Shown: positions 1-10,839, counted from the first letter of the stretch. The stretch is 64,000 nt of DNA from Odocoileus virginianus (GCF_023699985.2 NC_069678.1:60373798-60437797), one strand, 5' to 3'. The notes: generated by a model not told the origin, from the letters alone. Program-made: numbers and translations.

Positions 1-303
1 ATATAACCTCTTTTTCTCTCTAGACTACCTTACAGGTAATTCCTTCAAGTTATATTTTCCAACTCATTGCCTCTTCAGATCTGTTTAATTTTCTGTTCCA
101 TTCAGCCACTGAGATATGTGTGTGTATTTGAAATCTACTACTCTTACTTAGTTCTAAAACCTGTCTTATCTTTTTTTAATGTTCAATTTTTTGTTTCTCA
201 GTTTTTATTTTCTCTCTTATTTCTTCGAACATTTTACACATGCTTATTTCACAGTTTCATCAGATCATTCCATCTGAAGTTTTTGGAATGTCTAAGTCTT
301 CTA
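1..303 (-). mobile_element. Old L1-like fragment (antisense), left edge
   Basis: The T-rich sequence with repeated motifs such as TTTGTTTCTCAG and CATCTGAAGTTTTTGGAATGTC resembles the antisense of an old mammalian L1 ORF2/3' region. It is cut by the window edge and by the SINE starting at 317, and may resume to about 600. No protein-level support is visible, so the family is tentative. Confidence 0.4.
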
Positions 304-540
304 TTTATTGTTTCTGGTGCTGCTCGATCTTGTCCAACTCTTTCCAACCCCATGGATTCGGCCCACCAGGCTCCTCTGTTCATGGGATTCTCCAGGCAAG
401 AACACTGGAGTGGGTTGCCATTTCCTTCTCTGGGGGAGCTTCCCCACCCAGGGATCAAAACCCCATCTCCTGTGTCTCCGGCATTGGCAGGCAGATTCTT
501 TACCAACTAGTGCCACCTGGGAAGCACTTTATTGTTTCTG
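304..540 (-). mobile_element. BovA-type SINE with 13-bp target-site duplication
   Basis: The minus strand reads as a full tRNA-derived bovid SINE: it begins at about 525 with GCTTCCCAGGTGGCA and ends near 317 in a GGACAAGATCGAGC-type tail. The element (317-525) is framed by a perfect 13-bp duplication, TTTATTGTTTCTG, at 304-316 and 528-540. It is inserted in L1-like sequence. Confidence 0.9.
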
Positions 541-2180
541 CTGCCTCTCAATTATTTCTTGTGTGTGTGTTTAAATTGTGGATTATATTCTATTGAATGA
601 AATCTACAAGAATCTCAAGAGTCTATGTTGGGCATGTTGGTTACAAGGATGTGAACATTTCCTTCCAGGCCATCTCATCTTATGAGATGAGCTCCCTCCT
701 CTCCTCACTTAATTCCTGCTAGCTGTTACTATTACTGTTCACTTAGTTCTTTGACCCTCAGGAATTTCCTTCACTCTAATAAGTGCAGCAATACATGGAC
801 ATTAGTTTACTGTGTTAGTGTAATTCATCTTCTAACTATATTTTATCTGGAAGGCCCTTTAATGTAACTAGTTGATCATATTCCCAGAAATTGAAAACCA
901 AACCTTTCTTTGATAAAGTAGCTTTCCAGGCAGGCTGAGTGTGGATTGTCTGAAACTCTAAAAATTTCTGCATATATTCTCTAGGAATATAACATGTTTT
1001 CTAATTATCTCTTTCTGATTATTTCACACTATTTTTCTAAAGAAAGAAATGAAGGTCAGAGGGATGAAATGACTTTTCCAAGTTATTTATGCAACTGAAA
1101 ACCAATTTTTAAAAAAAATTATAACTGATTACTAGGAACGAAGAAACTTTTCAGATTTATTCAATGGTCTATGAATCAGACTCAGAAAAAAATCCAAAGA
1201 AAATGGCAGAGTAAGAGCTCTACTAGAAGCAGACTCTTTGGCCTGTCCAAGCAACCCAGGGAGTCCATCAAAGACATCTTCCCTGCTTATTTTGGGTTCA
1301 AGCCATAGTTCCTTCCAACTTGAATCTGATCAGCACTCACAAAGTGGAATGATACGTTGGAAGGAAGGAAAATTTACCAGTTGATCAAATACTTTTTGTG
1401 TCCTGAACACATAACAGTTTACCTGTTTTCAGGATTCCATGGGAATGAACCAAATCTAGATGCCTTACTCCCCAAGACTCAAGAAAGCTTTCTTAAACTA
1501 ATATCATCTGGTTGGTAATATTACAAGGGAATTTTTGTAAAAGTCTTGCTTCCCCACAAATGTCCACACCACAAGCTTGGGGTTTAAAAGTTCTCAATTT
1601 TGTAGACTCTGAGAAAGCCTGCAGTCACTGTAGGTTAAGGAGTTAGGAGGGAGATCTGTTTTAGCAACCTTAGAGGCCTGGCTGACCTTTTTGTAGTGCA
1701 GACAGCTGATTAGGGATTCCTATAAAAATAAGATGGACAGATATTTCTGAAATCAGTGTTTAGGTTTTTGTAAATAACATTTGCTATACTCCCAGTGGAT
1801 AGAGTAAAGTCAGACATATTTAGATGTTTTCAAATGAATATTTGTTGATTGAAAATTTTTTATAAAGTAAGCATTCTTGAATCTTATTTTTGAGCGTTGG
1901 TGACAATTCTGCTTTCTGCCACTGGGTGGTGCCATAAAACCACTCACAAATACACACTGCAGCTTCTGATGCTTTGGGGCCTTCTAACAGAGATTTTTCT
2001 CTCTCTGCTTTTCAAACCACCGCAATCTGGACATCATGCAGACTTTTCTTTCTGAGAAAAGCTGAAAACATTTCTGACCATCCTTTTTTTTTTTAAACAA
2101 CTTTTAACAACTTATCTTTTTAGAGCAATTTAGGTTGACAGCAAAATTAAGACATAGAGATGTCCTATGTATCCTTTACT
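541..2180. other. No gene or clear repeat recognised
   Basis: Stops are frequent in all frames, and no SINE, LINE or MIR core is recognisable by eye. Base composition is AT-rich and unremarkable. An A/T homopolymer run lies near 2085-2096. Confidence 0.5.
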
Positions 2181-2453
2181 CCACACATGCATATAAGCAT
2201 GCTAAGTAGCTTCAGTAGGTCTAACTCTTAGTGACCCTATAGACTGTAGCCCTGTAGCCCTTTAGACCCTATAGACTGTAGCAGGATCCTTTCTCAGTGG
2301 AATTTTCCAGGTAAGAATACTGGAGTGAGTTGCCAGGCCCTTTTCCAGGGAATCTTCCGGACCCAGGGTTTGAACCTGCATCTCTTGTGTCTCCTGCATT
2401 GGCAGGCCGGTTCTTTACCACTAGTGCCACCTGGGAAGCCCCCACACATGCAT
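2181..2453 (-). mobile_element. BovA-type SINE with 12-bp TSD and internal duplication
   Basis: The antisense SINE (about 2195-2441) ends in the typical CACCTGGGAAGCC head on the right. A perfect 12-bp duplication, CCACACATGCAT, flanks it at 2181-2192 and 2442-2453. Its tail half contains a duplicated 18-bp block, GACCCTATAGACTGTAGC, at 2233-2250 and 2265-2282. Confidence 0.9.
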
Positions 2454-3006
2454 TGCCTCCGATTATCAACATATTCCCTACCAAAGTGGTACATTCGTTA
2501 CAATTGATGAACTTACATGGACACATCAAGATCACCTAAAGTCTCAAGTTTACATTAGGATTCAGTGTTGCTCATTCTGCTGTTCATTTCATCAGATGTA
2601 TAATAATATGTGTCCATCCTGATAATATCATGCAGGATATTTTTCACCATCCTAAAAATCCTCTTGTTCTGCCTGTTCATCCTTTCCTCTGATTAATTCC
2701 TCAAGGCAGTGATTTTTCCAGCAGCACTTCTGCTAAAACTGGATCCACACTGGGAAGATTTCTACAGCTCTGACACTCCAAAGATGGACACATCTACGGA
2801 GAATTTTGTCGTTTTTGTAAAGAGCGGCAGTGTCGATTAATTAAAAGAAAGAGAGGAAGCCAGGAATTCTAGGCTTTGGCTCCCAGAAGCAACATCCCCT
2901 TATAACTTTCTTCAAAGTGAAAATGTTCAACTTGAGCAATGATTTTCAAATTGTGCTATTGTTTGTCAGTGACCTAAGAATTCTTGAGAGATGCCTTCAA
3001 CTGACA

Positions 3007-3008
<2 letters not shown>
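2454..3008. other. No gene or clear repeat recognised
   Basis: Non-coding AT-rich sequence with scattered stops in all frames and no family signature that I recognise. Confidence 0.5.

Positions 3009-3044
<36 letters not shown>
3009..3044. repeat. (GT)18 microsatellite
   Basis: There are 18 uninterrupted GT units directly after GACAAA. Dinucleotide runs of this length are usually polymorphic. Confidence 0.97.
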
Positions 3045-3046
<2 letters not shown>

Positions 3047-3185
3047 TTAGAGGATAGGCAAAATGGGAATGAGAGAAAGACTGTTCCTCCCATGGGAGAG
3101 GAGTTTAGGGGAAAATGGATACATGTGTACGTATGGCTGACTCCCTTTGCTGTTCACCTGAAACTACCACAGCGGTGTTAACTGG

Positions 3186-3310
3186 CTGTGTGCTAAGTCG
3201 CTTCAGTCGTGTCCAACTCTTTGCGATCCAGTGGACGGTAGCCCACCAGGTTCCTCTCCCACGGGATTCTCCAGGGCTGTTTACCACTGGAGCCCCCTGG
3301 GGAGCCCCCC
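3186..3310 (-). mobile_element. Internally deleted BovA-type SINE
   Basis: The antisense SINE tail (CTAAGTCGCTTCAGTCGTGTCC) continues to TTCTCCAGGG and then jumps to the head region, TTTACCACTGGAGCCCCCTGG. About 90 bp of the element's middle is missing. It lies inside the L1 3' end. Confidence 0.8.
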
Positions 3311-3324
3311 TAGTTCACTATGTG

Positions 3325-3540
3325 TGCTGCGTGTGCTAAGTTGCTTCAGTCATGTCTGACTTTGCAATCTCATGAACGGTAGCTGGCCAGGCTCCTCTGT
3401 TCACGGTATTCTCCAGGCAAGAATACAGGAAGGGGTTGTCATGCCCTCCTCCAGGGGATCTTCCTGACCCAGGGATCAAATCCGAGTCTCTTGAGTCTCC
3501 TGCATTGGCAGGTAGGTTCTCTACCACTAGCACCACCTGG
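3325..3540 (-). mobile_element. BovA-type SINE, second of a tandem pair
   Basis: This is a near-full antisense SINE from GTGTGCTAAGTTGCTTCAG to ACCACTAGCACCACCTGG. It directly follows the deleted copy in the same orientation, and its right edge abuts resumed L1 sequence at 3541. Confidence 0.85.
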
Positions 3541-3590
3541 ATATACCCCAATACAAAATAAAAAGTTTTAAGTTTGGAAAAAAAGAAAAG

Positions 3591-4044
3591 GACCGTTCCT
3601 TCCAGCCCTTTCAACCAGAATAGTTCCATGTCAGTTATGCGGATAGAAAACAAAACCCTTTCTATTTTTTTCTTTTTTTGTCTTTTGGTTGGTTTTTAAG
3701 AATGTTACTCTCTTTCAGAAGAAAATTTGAACAAACTGCAAAGTTCAACGATCTCAATGGCCCTTCCAGTACTAACATTCATTCCACGGTTCTAAGTTCC
3801 TTCACTTCTTGATTGAATGTTTCACCTAGCTCAGACTGCATGTGGGCTAAGAGGATGCAGGGCTCTGACTGGTGTGAGGGCAGCAACGGGCAGGTCTGTG
3901 CCCACCCTCAGTGCCCCTCCCTTGGCATCATCTCCTTCCTGTCACCCCAAGCTCTGGCTGCCTGGCTCAGAGAAGCCACCACTCAGGAGGAGGTCTTTGG
4001 AGAAGGACTGGAGAGGTGCCGAGCTTCGTGGTAGTATAATTCAT
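3591..4044. other. No gene or clear repeat recognised
   Basis: The region has a GC-richer patch at 3830-4030 that keeps two short frames open (73-76 codons). Neither resembles a known protein, and both are treated as chance. Confidence 0.5.
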
Positions 4045-4051
4045 TGAAAAA

Positions 4052-4272
4052 ATGTGTGCTCAGTTACTCAGTCATGTCCCACTCTTTATGACCCCATGGA
4101 CTGTAGCCTGCCAGGCTCCTCTGTTCATGGAATTTTTCAGGCAAGAATACTGGAGTGGGTTGTCATTTCCTTCTCCACAGGATATTCCCAACCCAGGAAT
4201 TGAACCTGTGTCCCCTGCATATCCTGCAGTGGCCGGCAGATTCTTTACCACTGTGCCACCTGGGAAACCCAA
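4052..4272 (-). mobile_element. BovA-type SINE
   Basis: Full-length antisense copy, from GTGTGCTCAGTTACTCAGTC on the left to GTGCCACCTGGGAAACCC on the right. The flanks share an imperfect TGAAAAAAT-type repeat (about 4045 and 4274), which may be the target-site duplication. Confidence 0.9.
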
Positions 4273-4306
4273 CTGAAAAAAATACCCATTTCTTTTAGTG
4301 AACTTG

Positions 4307-4455
4307 GGGTTTCCCAGGTGGTGCTAGTGGAAAAGAACCTGCTTGCCAATGCAGGAGACAGAAGAGACATGGGTTCAATCCCTAGGCCAGGGAAATCCCC
4401 TGGGATAGAAAATGGCAACTCACTCCAGTACTCGTGCCTGCAGAATCCCATGGAT
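4307..4455 (+). mobile_element. BovA-type SINE, 3'-truncated
   Basis: Sense copy starting GGTTTCCCAGGTGGTGCTAG and stopping after the GAATCCCATGGATTGAA region, so the last third is absent. It faces the antisense copy at 4052-4272 with only 34 bp between them. Confidence 0.85.
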
Positions 4456-4715
4456 TGAATGTAAGGAGATATCAGGAGATGTGAGGCAGACACACAAACG
4501 GAGAGCCATCAGACTATGTGTAAGTGCTTTGGGAGTGCTTGGAAAACGATGTTATGGCACTTCAGAGAGAAGGCGCTGAACTTAGTTGCTGGGTTTAGGA
4601 GACTTCCTGTAGGGGGAGATACCCAATAGGGGGAGATACCCAAACTGAATCTCCTTCGCCCCAGAGAGCACTGCTGCAACCATACTTAAGGAAGAACCTT
4701 TTATCAGTTGTTTAT
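4456..4715. repeat. Unassigned stretch with a 17-bp tandem duplication
   Basis: No family is recognised. At 4610-4626 and 4627-4643 the 17-mer TAGGGGGAGATACCCAA occurs twice head to tail without mismatch. Confidence 0.6.
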
Positions 4716-4719
4716 GAAA

Positions 4720-4835
4720 GGTTTTTTTTTCGGCCTTGCCTCATGTTTTGCAGGGTCTTAGTTACCAGCCAGGGATCGAACCCAGGCCCAAGCGTGAAAG
4801 CCACAAACTCTAACCACTGGACCACCAAGTAATTC
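4720..4835 (-). mobile_element. CHR-type SINE
   Basis: The antisense cetartiodactyl CHR signature is visible: CAGCCAGGGATCGAACCCAGG, then CTCTAACCACTGGACCACC near the right end. The left side shows the poly(T) of the element's A-tail at 4721-4730. Confidence 0.75.
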
Positions 4836-4889
4836 TCTTTATGAAAGATTTTTAGCTCAGACTTTTGTATATCTTTGCTGGCTGCTTTC

Positions 4890-5015
4890 ATACCATTATG
4901 TAGTATTAATAGCTACTCTTCATTAAGTTCTAAGCATAGTGCTAAGCACTTTACATATAATTCCACATTTAATCCTCACAATAATATCATGAGACAGGCA
5001 GATATTAATACCTTT
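4890..5015 (+). mobile_element. MIR fragment
   Basis: The MIR core is recognisable: GCATAGTGCTAAGCACTTTACATATAATTCC, then AATCCTCACAATAATATCATGAG (quoted in two overlapping parts of the core). It is diverged, as expected for an ancient mammalian SINE. Confidence 0.75.
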
Positions 5016-5520
5016 GCATTGGAAATTTTTATAGAAAATGTCGAGTCCATACAAAAACCTTTTTCTTTTTTGAAGTATAATTAGTTTCATTATACTCATC
5101 ACCATATAAACAGTTATCAATTCAGAGCCAGTGGTGTTTCATCTGTGTCTCATACATTTTCTGATGTCAAGAGTATGCTGAAGTTATTTCCGACATGATG
5201 TCTTTTCTGTACAGAGTTGAGTGTGTTAATCTAAAAGATAACAAACAATTGTAACCACAAGTCTGCTGATGGCTAAGATGGGGCTACAGGAACTAGATTT
5301 ACCCTTCTGCCTGAAACAACCAAAAGGAAAAAAGGCAAAATATGTGAAATGGTGTTTTCAAGGCACTGGACATCAAACAGTGAAGGACAGTGCTACGTGA
5401 GATATGAGAAATAGATGAGGTGTGTCCTCCTTCAGCCGAGTTATCTCCCAGAGTCCAGGTGTGGCACAGCGGGGAGAGAAGAAGGGTGGGCTCCCGGAGC
5501 AGTTTCTGTAGAAGTGAGCA
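5016..5520. other. No gene or clear repeat recognised
   Basis: The sequence around 5050-5100 (TTGAAGTATAATTAGTTTCATT) may be a relic of an L1 3' end in antisense. The remainder is unassigned. An 86-codon minus-strand frame at 5299-5559 has no recognisable homology. Confidence 0.4.
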
Positions 5521-6179
5521 TTTGACTGTGAAGTTCAAACGGAAATGCAAATGGCTCAAAATAGCCCAAGCAACTTTGAAACAGAAGAGTCAAGTTGGAG
5601 GAGTAGGGCTACCTGATTTTGAACTTATTATAAAGTTACAGTAATGAAAACAGTACCATACTGGCACCATTATAGGCAAATTGATCAGTGGATCAAAACA
5701 GAGTGTCCAGAAATAGACCACGTGTATACGATAACTGATTTTTGATGAGGCACAGAGGAAATGAGTGGAGAAAGGATAATCTTCAACAAGTGGTAATGGA
5801 GCAAGTAAATATCCATATGAAGAAAATGAAGTTTGGTGCGTTGTGTACAATATACAAAAAAATAACTCCAAATGAATCATAGATGTAAATTTAAAACCTA
5901 AAACAACACAACCTCTAAACCTCTGGAACACGGGAGATTTTTATGACCTCGGGTTAGGCAAAGTCTTCTTAGGTATGACATCAAAAGCATAATATGCAAA
6001 AATAAAAAATTGACAATTTAGATTTCATCAAATTTTAAGACAGGTGATCTTTGAAAAATTCTGTTAAGAGGATGGAAAGACAGTCTGCAGCCTAATAGAA
6101 GATGTTTGCAAATCATGTATCTGATAAAAGACTTGGTCATACATATATTCAAGTCACTTCACCAAAGGAGATGTAGATA

Positions 6180-6264
6180 TATTGAGTTGGCCAAAAAATT
6201 TTGCTCTGATTTTTCCGTAAGATGTTACAGAAAAACCCAAATGAACCTTTTGGCCCACCCAATA
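6180..6264. mobile_element. 81-bp palindromic mariner MITE with TA target sites
   Basis: Termini TTGAGTTGGCC (6182) and GGCCCACCCAA (ending 6262) form an imperfect inverted repeat covering almost the whole element. The arms of 38-39 nt join around GATG. TA dinucleotides flank it at 6180-6181 and 6263-6264, as in Tc1/mariner transposition. It carries no coding capacity. Confidence 0.88.
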
Positions 6265-6324
6265 GATACAGATATAGTCATTGAAAAGTAGAGCTTGAAA
6301 AATTGCTTAACATCATTAACCATT

Positions 6325-6423
6325 TCGTGCATGCTCAGTCACTGAATCATGTCCAGCTGTTTGTGACCCAGTGGACTGTAGCCCGCCAGTCTCCTCTGTC
6401 CATTGGATTTCCTGGGCAAGAAT
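6325..6423 (-). mobile_element. 5'-truncated BovA-type SINE
   Basis: Only the 3' half of the SINE is present in antisense (CATGCTCAGTCACTGAATC to TTCCTGGGCAAGAATA). The tRNA-related half is missing. The L1 sequence resumes directly after it. Confidence 0.8.
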
Positions 6424-6579
6424 AGGGAGATGTAAATTAAAACTAGAGTGTGATACTACTAAAAACCTAAAAAAGATGGACAATAAAAAGTGCTGGTGAG
6501 GACAGAGATCTTTAACCAGTACGCAAGCTGGAGACAGTTCCCTGAACACATTTCTGGTTGCGTTGTTTTGCCAACACTA

Positions 6580-6765
6580 GCAGGGTATTGAGGGCAGGAG
6601 AAGGGGGCGACAGAGGATGAGATGGTTGGATGGCATCATCAACTCAATGGACATGAGTTGGAGCAAGCTCTGGGAGATGGTGAAGGACAGGGAAGCCTGG
6701 CGTGCTGTAGTCCATGAGGTGGCAAAGAGTCGGACACGACAGCAACGACAACAACAGAGGCTCAG
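6580..6765 (+). mobile_element. BovB LINE 3' end
   Basis: Sense-strand BovB 3' terminus: GAGATGGTTGGATGGCATCA, then GGAGATGGTGAAGGACAGGG, then AAAGAGTCGGACACGACAGC, finishing in AACGACAACAAC. It is the last ~180 bp of the element only. Confidence 0.88.
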
Positions 6766-7866
6766 ATCTAGTGTGTGAGTAACAGAACCCCACCCGAGGG
6801 AGCCTTGTGAAAGAAGGCAGAAAGGGAGGCCTGCAAACTGGGATGCACCCCAGCAGGACACATTTTCTTACCTGGACTGTCAGTGTCCATAGTTCAAACC
6901 CCCATCATGTGTTGCAGTTTGATATTGCAACTCATCTGCTAAAAATGGGAGGGAAATGAAAGGGGGAGAAATATTGGATACATTGTGGAGGAATATTGGA
7001 TGTTGTCCTTCTGGTGAGGATGACCTAGAAGTGTCAGGAAAAGGTCAGAAGTATTTTTAAACAAGCAAAACAATAAATCGATTGTTTAAAAAATGACGAT
7101 AAGTTCTTATTTCTGATCAATAACTTAACACTATGAATAATAAAGCATTTAATAATGAGTATTCACCTTCAACAGCTGCATTCGTAGCCAGAGAAGCACA
7201 CAGGCAGGATTCAAGCCATGGAACTGAGAACTGCACAGATTTTAACTGTTCGGGACACATTTCGTTGTAGCCTGCTGCCCTTCCTGTTCGTCCTTGGTCA
7301 GAGCTGTGGGGTTGCTTGCAGTCCCTTTAACCATCTGGTGCCTTCATGTTCTCCTCTGCAAAACAGAAACACATTTTTTTTTTTTTTGTTCTCAAAGAGC
7401 ATACTAGAGGTCTAACATATATTCCTTAAGTGAATTAATAGATTGATTTCTTCAATGCTTAAGTGCTATCACAGGTCGCATCAATGACCATTATCTTCCA
7501 GGGACTCTAAACCCTACAGAGGATGTAAACTACTTCCTGACTCCAACTGTAAAAACCAACTTCCTCATTTCAGTGGAAATGACACCATTAGCAACAAGTC
7601 AATACCATAAAACATGCATTTCCTAATACTGACATATTTTTCAAAATTTCTCAGTGCTTTTTCCATTATTCCCTAAGTTGGAATGAATTTCAACAGCCTC
7701 CTACCTGGTACTGCTCTCTACACTGGAGCAAAGTGAAGCCTTGAATGACTTGCTTATATATGTCACATAGACATAGATCCTGGGACTACTGATATTTCTT
7801 CTCCCCAAGAGGAGGGATTAGCAGAATTGCCATCCTCAGTTAATCCTAGGATAAAGTTAAGTATCT
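6766..7866. other. No gene or clear repeat recognised
   Basis: The stretch holds a poly(T) run at about 7374-7387 but no family signature and no coding support. The largest frame is 65 codons and looks random. Confidence 0.5.
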
Positions 7867-8111
7867 AATACTCCATTAAGGGAGCTTCCCAGGTGGTGCA
7901 GTGGTAAAGAATCCACCTGCCAATGCAGAAGACTCAAGAGACATGGGTTCAATCCCTGGGTTGGGAAGATCCCCTGGAGTAGGAAATGGCAACCCACTCC
8001 AGTATTTTTGCTTGGAAAATTCCATAGACAGAGGAGCCTGGCAGGCTACAGTCTATGGGGCCGAAAAGAATGAGACATGATTGAATGACTGAGAACACAA
8101 TACTCCATTAA
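7867..8111 (+). mobile_element. BovA-type SINE with 13-bp TSD
   Basis: Sense SINE from GAGCTTCCCAGGTGGTGCAG to ATTGAATGACTGAGAACAC. A perfect 13-bp duplication, AATACTCCATTAA, lies at 7867-7879 and 8099-8111, so both borders are exact. Confidence 0.95.
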
Positions 8112-8855
8112 ACATAATCTTGGTAGCAGGTGGCAGGTGTGTGAATCTGTTGTAAAAATTGACTGAGGGGATGGTAGGAGTCATAGTGATAAAGGAGTTT
8201 GGCCACCCAGATTGCTTGAATCTTCCATCACTTGAATTATCTTGAAGTACTACAAATTCAACAGGGAGGATATATTAAAGAGGAATGTGCAGAAGGTTTG
8301 TCTAGCCCTGAAGGTAAGGTGTTAATGGCTACATACAGGATGACTTCAATTTCCAAAAGCCACTGTAGCTGGGAACAGTGGGGATGAAGATTTGGGGGTA
8401 GGGGAATGAGCTGAAAAGCTTTCATGCAAATCTCTGCCTTTTGGGAGACACATCCCACCAAGCCAAACCTGGTGATACTTGGATTGAGGAGGGGGCAGTT
8501 TTTGAAAAGTAAGATAGGTGCCAGTTCAATGGAACAAAAAAGCTATTTCCAGAATATGAAATTTTAAAACAAAACGAGAGAAGATGTGTACCTGGGGTTT
8601 CTAGCTTATATTCACAGAAGTTACACATCTGCTGCTTGAAATGTATACCATCTCAAACAGATATCTGCGGCGGATTTCCAGTTAATAGACAGGAAGCTCT
8701 GCCTCCATGTTTTATTTGCCTTCTGGGTTGGTGATTATACATGCAGTTAGGAGATTAGAGCTGGTCATCCTTAGCCATATCCGTGATCACTAATCATAAT
8801 CCCTGAACAAGAACAATTATAGGTCAGAATCATAGAACTTTAGGGACCTCCTGAA
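8112..8855. other. No gene or clear repeat recognised
   Basis: Short minus-strand frames at 8258-8461 and 8422-8628 overlap each other and match nothing known to me. The region appears unique and non-coding. Confidence 0.5.
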
Positions 8856-9078
8856 CAGAGTTTCTAGCCTTGACACTACTGATATTTAAGGTGCAATAAT
8901 TCTCTTTGTGAAGGACTGTTCTGGGCAATGCAGGGTGGTTAGCAGCATCCTTGGTCTACCTGCTAGATGCCAGTAAACAGCTCCCCCGTGGTGATTACCA
9001 ATAATGTTTCAAGATGATATCAAATACCCTTGGGGGTGGGGATAAAATCACCCCTGGTTGAAAACCACTGCCCTAGGA
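8856..9078 (-). mobile_element. MER5A-type hAT-Charlie DNA transposon relic
   Basis: Diverged but near full length. GCCTTGACACTACTGATATT is at the left, GTTAGCAGCATCCTTGGTCT and CTGCTAGATGCCAGTAAACA are in the middle, and CCCCTGGTTGAAAACCACTG is at the right. This is the order of an antisense MER5A element. Confidence 0.85.
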
Positions 9079-10279
9079 CACTGTATACAATCCCCTTACA
9101 CCCTGTGTGCATAAAAGAATGAAAATAATTATGTAGGACAAAAAGTAAACTGGAAGGAATCTGAGAATAATTTTATGTAAGGTTCAATGAAAAAAGTCAT
9201 GACACTTTATACATTTATAGGAAAAATATGATATAAAGTATTAAATATTTAAATTTATATAAAAATTCTAAATGAAATCATTTCAAAACTCTAAATGAGC
9301 AATTTGAACTTACTTTCAGTGACATATCTTTTTACAGAATATATTAAGCTTTAAATGGTTTTATACAATGCTGATCAAGATATTTTAATGATGATCACTT
9401 CAAATTTTTAGTAGTCTCTACCAGCAAGAAACTTCAGTCATATAAGCAGATGATGCAAAACAATTAAATCATTGTTTACATTCAATAGAAGATTTATAAC
9501 TTTTGAAATTAAAGAACTTAATAGCTTATCCTTTTCTTATACAAATAATGTCTTATGATAAAGCCAAAGTATTTCAGATTTGAACTTTTATCTATCTTCT
9601 GTTTCAAAACAACAATAAAGGTTGAGTTTCTATATTGCATATGTACTCTATGAGCACATTTTCACCAGCAGCCAGCATGAAAACCACTAAACAGACTTCT
9701 TGTCCATCAGCTGCAGGTGGACAAGAGAATCTGATACATGTGAAGACAGAAATCCTGGGTTACCATTTGTCTCTGAAGAGACCAGAAAGCCCCACCAATT
9801 TCTGCACTTATCTATCCCCAGCTAGCTGCATCTTGGCCTAAGCTCCAAGCTCTAGGGATCTGGCAATAAACTCCCTGCTGGTCTTCAGACTTTATCTAGG
9901 ATGGTTAGTGATATTCTGAATACAACTGTTGAAATTTTCAGGCTGAGGAGCACTTTCTTGGCTGCATTCAGGGCCTCATGGTGAAGCAACACATGGTAAA
10001 TACGTCACAATGTGCTAGTTGCCGTCTCTGGAGACTATGAGGGTGGTCCTTGAACCACCCTGCTAAGATCACTCCACAAAGAGTGGCGAGAAGACCCCTT
10101 TTAGTTAGAGGCACCTGGCTCCAGAGCCTGTTACTGCAAGCCCCACCAGGCACTTGAGTGTTGAGAGACTAACTCACAGCGTACTTGGAATCCGTTTGTG
10201 GCACTCCACTGGAGCGCACCTTGTAATGTGGCGCACAGCTTGGGGAAAGCTCTGCCTTAGAGACTTCTTCCTGGTTCCA
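9079..10279. other. No gene or clear repeat recognised; AT-rich 9.1-9.65 kb
   Basis: The first half is strongly AT-rich, with runs such as TATTAAATATTTAAATTTAT. The second half is of mixed composition. A 68-codon plus frame at 9635-9841 and a 61-codon minus frame at 9968-10153 have no recognisable relatives. Confidence 0.5.
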
Positions 10280-10390
10280 GGTGAGTACCCCGTGGCTCAG
10301 AGAAGGGTGTGAGTCACCCCAGGTCACAAGTTAATGACAGAGCTGGGGCCGGAAGCTAACTCTCTGGCTCCTGGTACCACAGCCATGTAG
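10280..10390 (+). mobile_element. MIR fragment (3' half)
   Basis: MIR downstream portion: GTGGCTCAGAGAAGG, CCAGGTCACAAGTTAATGAC and AGAGCTGGGGCCGGAAG occur in canonical order. Confidence 0.65.
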
Positions 10391-10839
10391 CTCCTTCATT
10401 TCTTGTCATTTCCCCCGTCTCTGTCTTCCTTCTTCCCAGTGACTCATTCACCACAAATCCCTCATGGGACCAGCCTACTAGTTACAGATGTTGGCTTATT
10501 CAGCACCTACCATGGAGAAGGCAGTGTTTCTCAAGCTTTGACACACATGAGAAAGGAAATTTAAAAGGCGGGTGTGTTTTACTGCTGCGTCTCTGTGAAG
10601 AAAGTTGCAGCAGGAAGAGAGGAGGGTGAAGATTTATAGCAGAGAATATGAGGCAATATTTGCATTGTACTCCCTCTAGTATCTTTGGCTGGGTCTTATG
10701 GTGAGCAGTAGATCTTGGTGACCTTGTAAGGAGACACTGTGACCCAAAGGTTACAAAAATCCAAGAGGTCAAAATAACACATCATTTTATCTGAGGAAAA
10801 AAAATGGAAATAATTTTAAGTGCTGGAAGGGACATGCAG
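10391..10839. other. No gene or clear repeat recognised
   Basis: A 90-codon minus-strand frame (10500-10772) spans part of this stretch but shows no domain or motif. It is regarded as chance. Confidence 0.5.

Larger units (their letters stand above)
3050..3590 (+). mobile_element. Ruminant L1 3' end split by two SINEs
   Basis: The L1 3' UTR signature (GGAAAATGGATACATGTGTA, then GCTGTTCACCTGAAACTACC) runs to about 3185. The final part, ATACCCCAATACAAAATAAAAAGTTT, resumes at 3541 and ends in an A-rich tail near 3588. Two SINEs in minus orientation fill the gap. The order shows the L1 is older than the SINEs. Confidence 0.8.
5525..6545 (+). mobile_element. Old L1 ORF2 relic with two younger insertions
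   Basis: Degraded L1 ORF2 text is clear at DNA level: GATCAGTGGATCAAAACAGAG, then AGATTTCATCAAATTTTAAGA, then AACATCATTAACCATT and GAGATGTAAATTAAAACTAG. The frame is broken many times. A mariner MITE (6182-6262) and a truncated SINE (6325-6423) interrupt it. Confidence 0.8.

Noticed and set aside
67..596. Overlapping plus-strand frames of 88-147 codons
   Set aside because: They run through antisense SINE sequence. The repeated protein-like text (for example LFMGFSRQEHWSGLPFPS) recurs at every SINE and is not a gene family.
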